Origin: Proteromonas lacertae
Lineage: Eukaryota; Sar; Bigyra; Opalinata; Proteromonadidae
DNA length: 64,000 nucleotides
Direction: 5' to 3'
Assembly: GCA_002245135.1 (NCBI GenBank)
Contig: NGBS01000614.1
Location: 1 to 64,000, forward strand
The translations under genes and the position numbers were made by a program. This document shows, one piece after another, positions 62,289 through 64,000 of the stretch. Below the pieces are notes generated by a model. That model was not told where the DNA came from, ran no database searches, and worked only from the letters and a program-made list of their open reading frames with translations. Position 1 is the first letter of the stretch; every line of letters begins with the position of its first letter.

Positions 62289-63417
62289 ATGTCAAGTTCT
62301 GAAGAAGTAATAGCAAAAATAGAATTATCAGTTTTGGATTTTTTACAGCAACTTGTAGAAAAGAACATCCCTTACTTTGAAGTTCCAATAAGAAGAAGTG
62401 CAAATATTGTGTATGATGATGAATTAGGGTTGATCAGATTAGGTGCAATGAAGAAGAATGTGTCGATGGGTAGAGGAAATGGGATAAGTTACACCAAAAT
62501 GTGGTATAATTACATATCATACTATAATTCTGTTAGGAAGATATTAGAAACGTCGTATATATTCGTGCATGAGAATAAGACAGCTACTCAAAGAGAAATA
62601 TATTATATTTATCCAACAGTATAAATCCAATTATCATATTATTTTTTAATAGTATTTTGAAAATCAAATAAGTTGTAATGAAACAATCCAAGATTGTGTA
62701 TGTTTATTAAACGCACCACGTTGTTCATTAGGTATAATGAGTAGTCCACGAGGTTATATATCAGGTAAAATTGATATATATACTAAATCAGGAAGAGTTA
62801 TATACTGTGACCAAAATCCTCCATTATCACTAACATGGGAATTATTTCAACAAACAACAACAATCAAAACAACAGCTATGTTTATATTAGTAATAGAAAA
62901 AGATGGTATATTTAAAAGACTCAATGAAGATAGAATATATGATAATTTACCTTGTATCATAATCACTGGAAGAGGATTTCCTGATATATCTACTCGAGTT
63001 TATTTACATTTACTCCATACAATGTTTCCTACATTACCTATCTATGGTATATGTGATTGGAATCCCTTTGGCTTGGCATTATTACTGACTTATCGATGTG
63101 GCAGTGTCCATATGGGTTATGAAGCCTTTAAATATGTTGTGCCAGTTAGATGGTTAGGTTTACATTATGATGATATTGTTAAGATTAGAATACCAAAATC
63201 TGCTAGAAAAGAGTTTACTAAAGAAGATAGGTCAAAAGTGAAAACTTTGTTTGAACATCAGTTTATTAAGTCTAATCCTAGTTTTTATAATGAATTAGTG
63301 AAAATGAGTGAGAATGAGTTTAAAGTTGAATTAGAGGCTGTTCACTGTAGAGGACTGAGTTTTATGTCTGATAAATATATTAAAGAGAAAATTATTAATC
63401 GTGACTATTATGAGTGA
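62289..63417 (+). CDS. SPO11: SPO11, meiotic double-strand-break transesterase (TopoVI A-like)
   Basis: 364 residues from two exons around a 34-nt intron (62619-62652). The winged-helix region carries TATQREIYYIYPT, where one of the adjacent tyrosines (residues 105-106) is the DNA-cleaving residue. The Toprim domain has LVIEKDGIFKRL, PCIIITGRGFPDISTRVYLH and YGICDWNPFGLALL with its metal-binding acidic residues, and GYEAFKYVVPVRWLGLHYDD matches the eukaryotic SPO11 core. It cuts DNA with a partner subunit to start meiotic recombination. Length and motif order are complete, the frame is clean, and the gene ends TGA TAG. The ATG at 62289 gives a normal N-terminus. Confidence 0.93.
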
Positions 63418-64000
63418 TAGAAAATTGAGAATTAATGAGATTTTTATTATTGTTTGTTTTTTATGTTATGGATAAATTGTAAAACATCTTGAAATTACCA
63501 CTTTTTTATCATACATATAACATTAATTAATCACTCTCAGCAAACAATTCAATTACTTTTTACTTAATATTTCTAATTAGTAAAATGTAAAAAATACATA
63601 TATAATATCACTTCCATCTTTTTATCAAATTCTTATGATATATAAAGTTTTCATTCCATCATAAAATTGATTTTTGTGTTTTGGGGTATCTAAAGTTTTC
63701 GCACCATTATTTTGATATAAAGCTAACTGTAATAAATTAGTGAACATATCCCTGTTAAATGCATTATGCACTGATCAAATCAGTTAATAAACAAATTTAA
63801 TATAACAAACATTAAGATTGGTGAAAAGTGCACTAACTTTATCTCAGTGAAAATTCAGTATTAATTGTTGTAATAGATAACATTAGAATTTGTATATATT
63901 ATCCTATAATAAATAGGTTATTTTGTGTGAAACAACTTCATTCTAATACTACATACATATATGTTTGATTAATCACTCCTTGTATATCAATTAGCATGAC
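63418..64000. other. Window end, no gene recognised
   Basis: 583 bp of AT-rich sequence on both strands without a plausible ORF, RNA gene or repeat. Confidence 0.35.

Noticed and set aside
43500-63420. TGA reassigned to Trp in this genome
   Set aside because: The 26-kb giant ORF and the 5.6-kb surface-protein exon contain many TGG codons but no in-frame TGA. In an AT-rich genome a reassigned TGA would be frequent.
1-64000. tRNA, rRNA, CRISPR arrays, transposons or virus-like elements
   Set aside because: No cloverleaf, rRNA core, spaced direct-repeat array, transposase, reverse transcriptase or capsid-like sequence was recognised on either strand.

Overview
This window is nuclear DNA from a unicellular eukaryote. 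It is strongly AT-rich, uses the standard stop codons, and its genes are split by very short GT...AG introns, mostly 26-48 nt with the common sizes about 26, 29 and 32 nt, usually GTAT...TAG. The giant extracellular protein has PA14, filamin-like and fibronectin III modules, a recurrent inserted beta module ending in a W/Y-x-[IV]-T-F strand, and EIQ-type tandem repeats. From memory of the families, this mix resembles large stramenopile (heterokont) surface proteins. Introns near 30 nt recall the Blastocystis/Proteromonas branch. That placement is inference: no rRNA or other decisive marker lies in the window. SPO11 implies a meiotic recombination machinery, and the CEP104-like gene suggests cilia or flagella.

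Layout. 1-413: no gene, but a short 20-nt tandem repeat and a cluster of GC-richer hairpins. 414-1604 (-): AS3MT-like arsenite methyltransferase. 1743-5389 (-): exportin-7. 5648-42142 (-): one giant secreted protein gene of about 12,150 codons that fills more than half of the window. 42143-42270: short divergent promoter shared with a USP deubiquitinase (42271-43519, +). 43629-44289 (-): ESCRT-III subunit, VPS24/CHMP3-like. 44604-45386 (+): METTL21-type lysine methyltransferase. 45575-47279 (+): SAP-domain protein. 47350-50621 (-): CEP104-like TOG/HEAT protein ending in a CaaX-type box. 50756-51718 (+): PP2A catalytic subunit. 51944-53096 (-): single CCCH zinc-finger protein. 53425-54111: two small coding-like stretches on the minus strand. 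54193-55128 (+): G-patch protein. 55258-55629 (+): small conserved-looking protein of unknown function. 55750-61953 (+): a second large surface protein, type I membrane, with PA14, putative-Ig (He_PIG), discoidin-like and sushi modules. 62289-63417 (+): SPO11. 63418-64000: nothing recognised.

Most genes are ordinary housekeeping functions (nuclear transport, membrane remodelling, phosphatase signalling, meiosis). The two large surface or secreted proteins are the accessory part. Reading-frame breaks that introns cannot explain occur in the AS3MT gene, in the 3' part of XPO7 and in 10.3-12.4 kb of the giant gene, with a possible further one at 50.35 kb. Nearly all other coding sequence is clean, including 26 kb of uninterrupted giant ORF. 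Several breaks lie at A-runs, so local assembly error is the first explanation to test.
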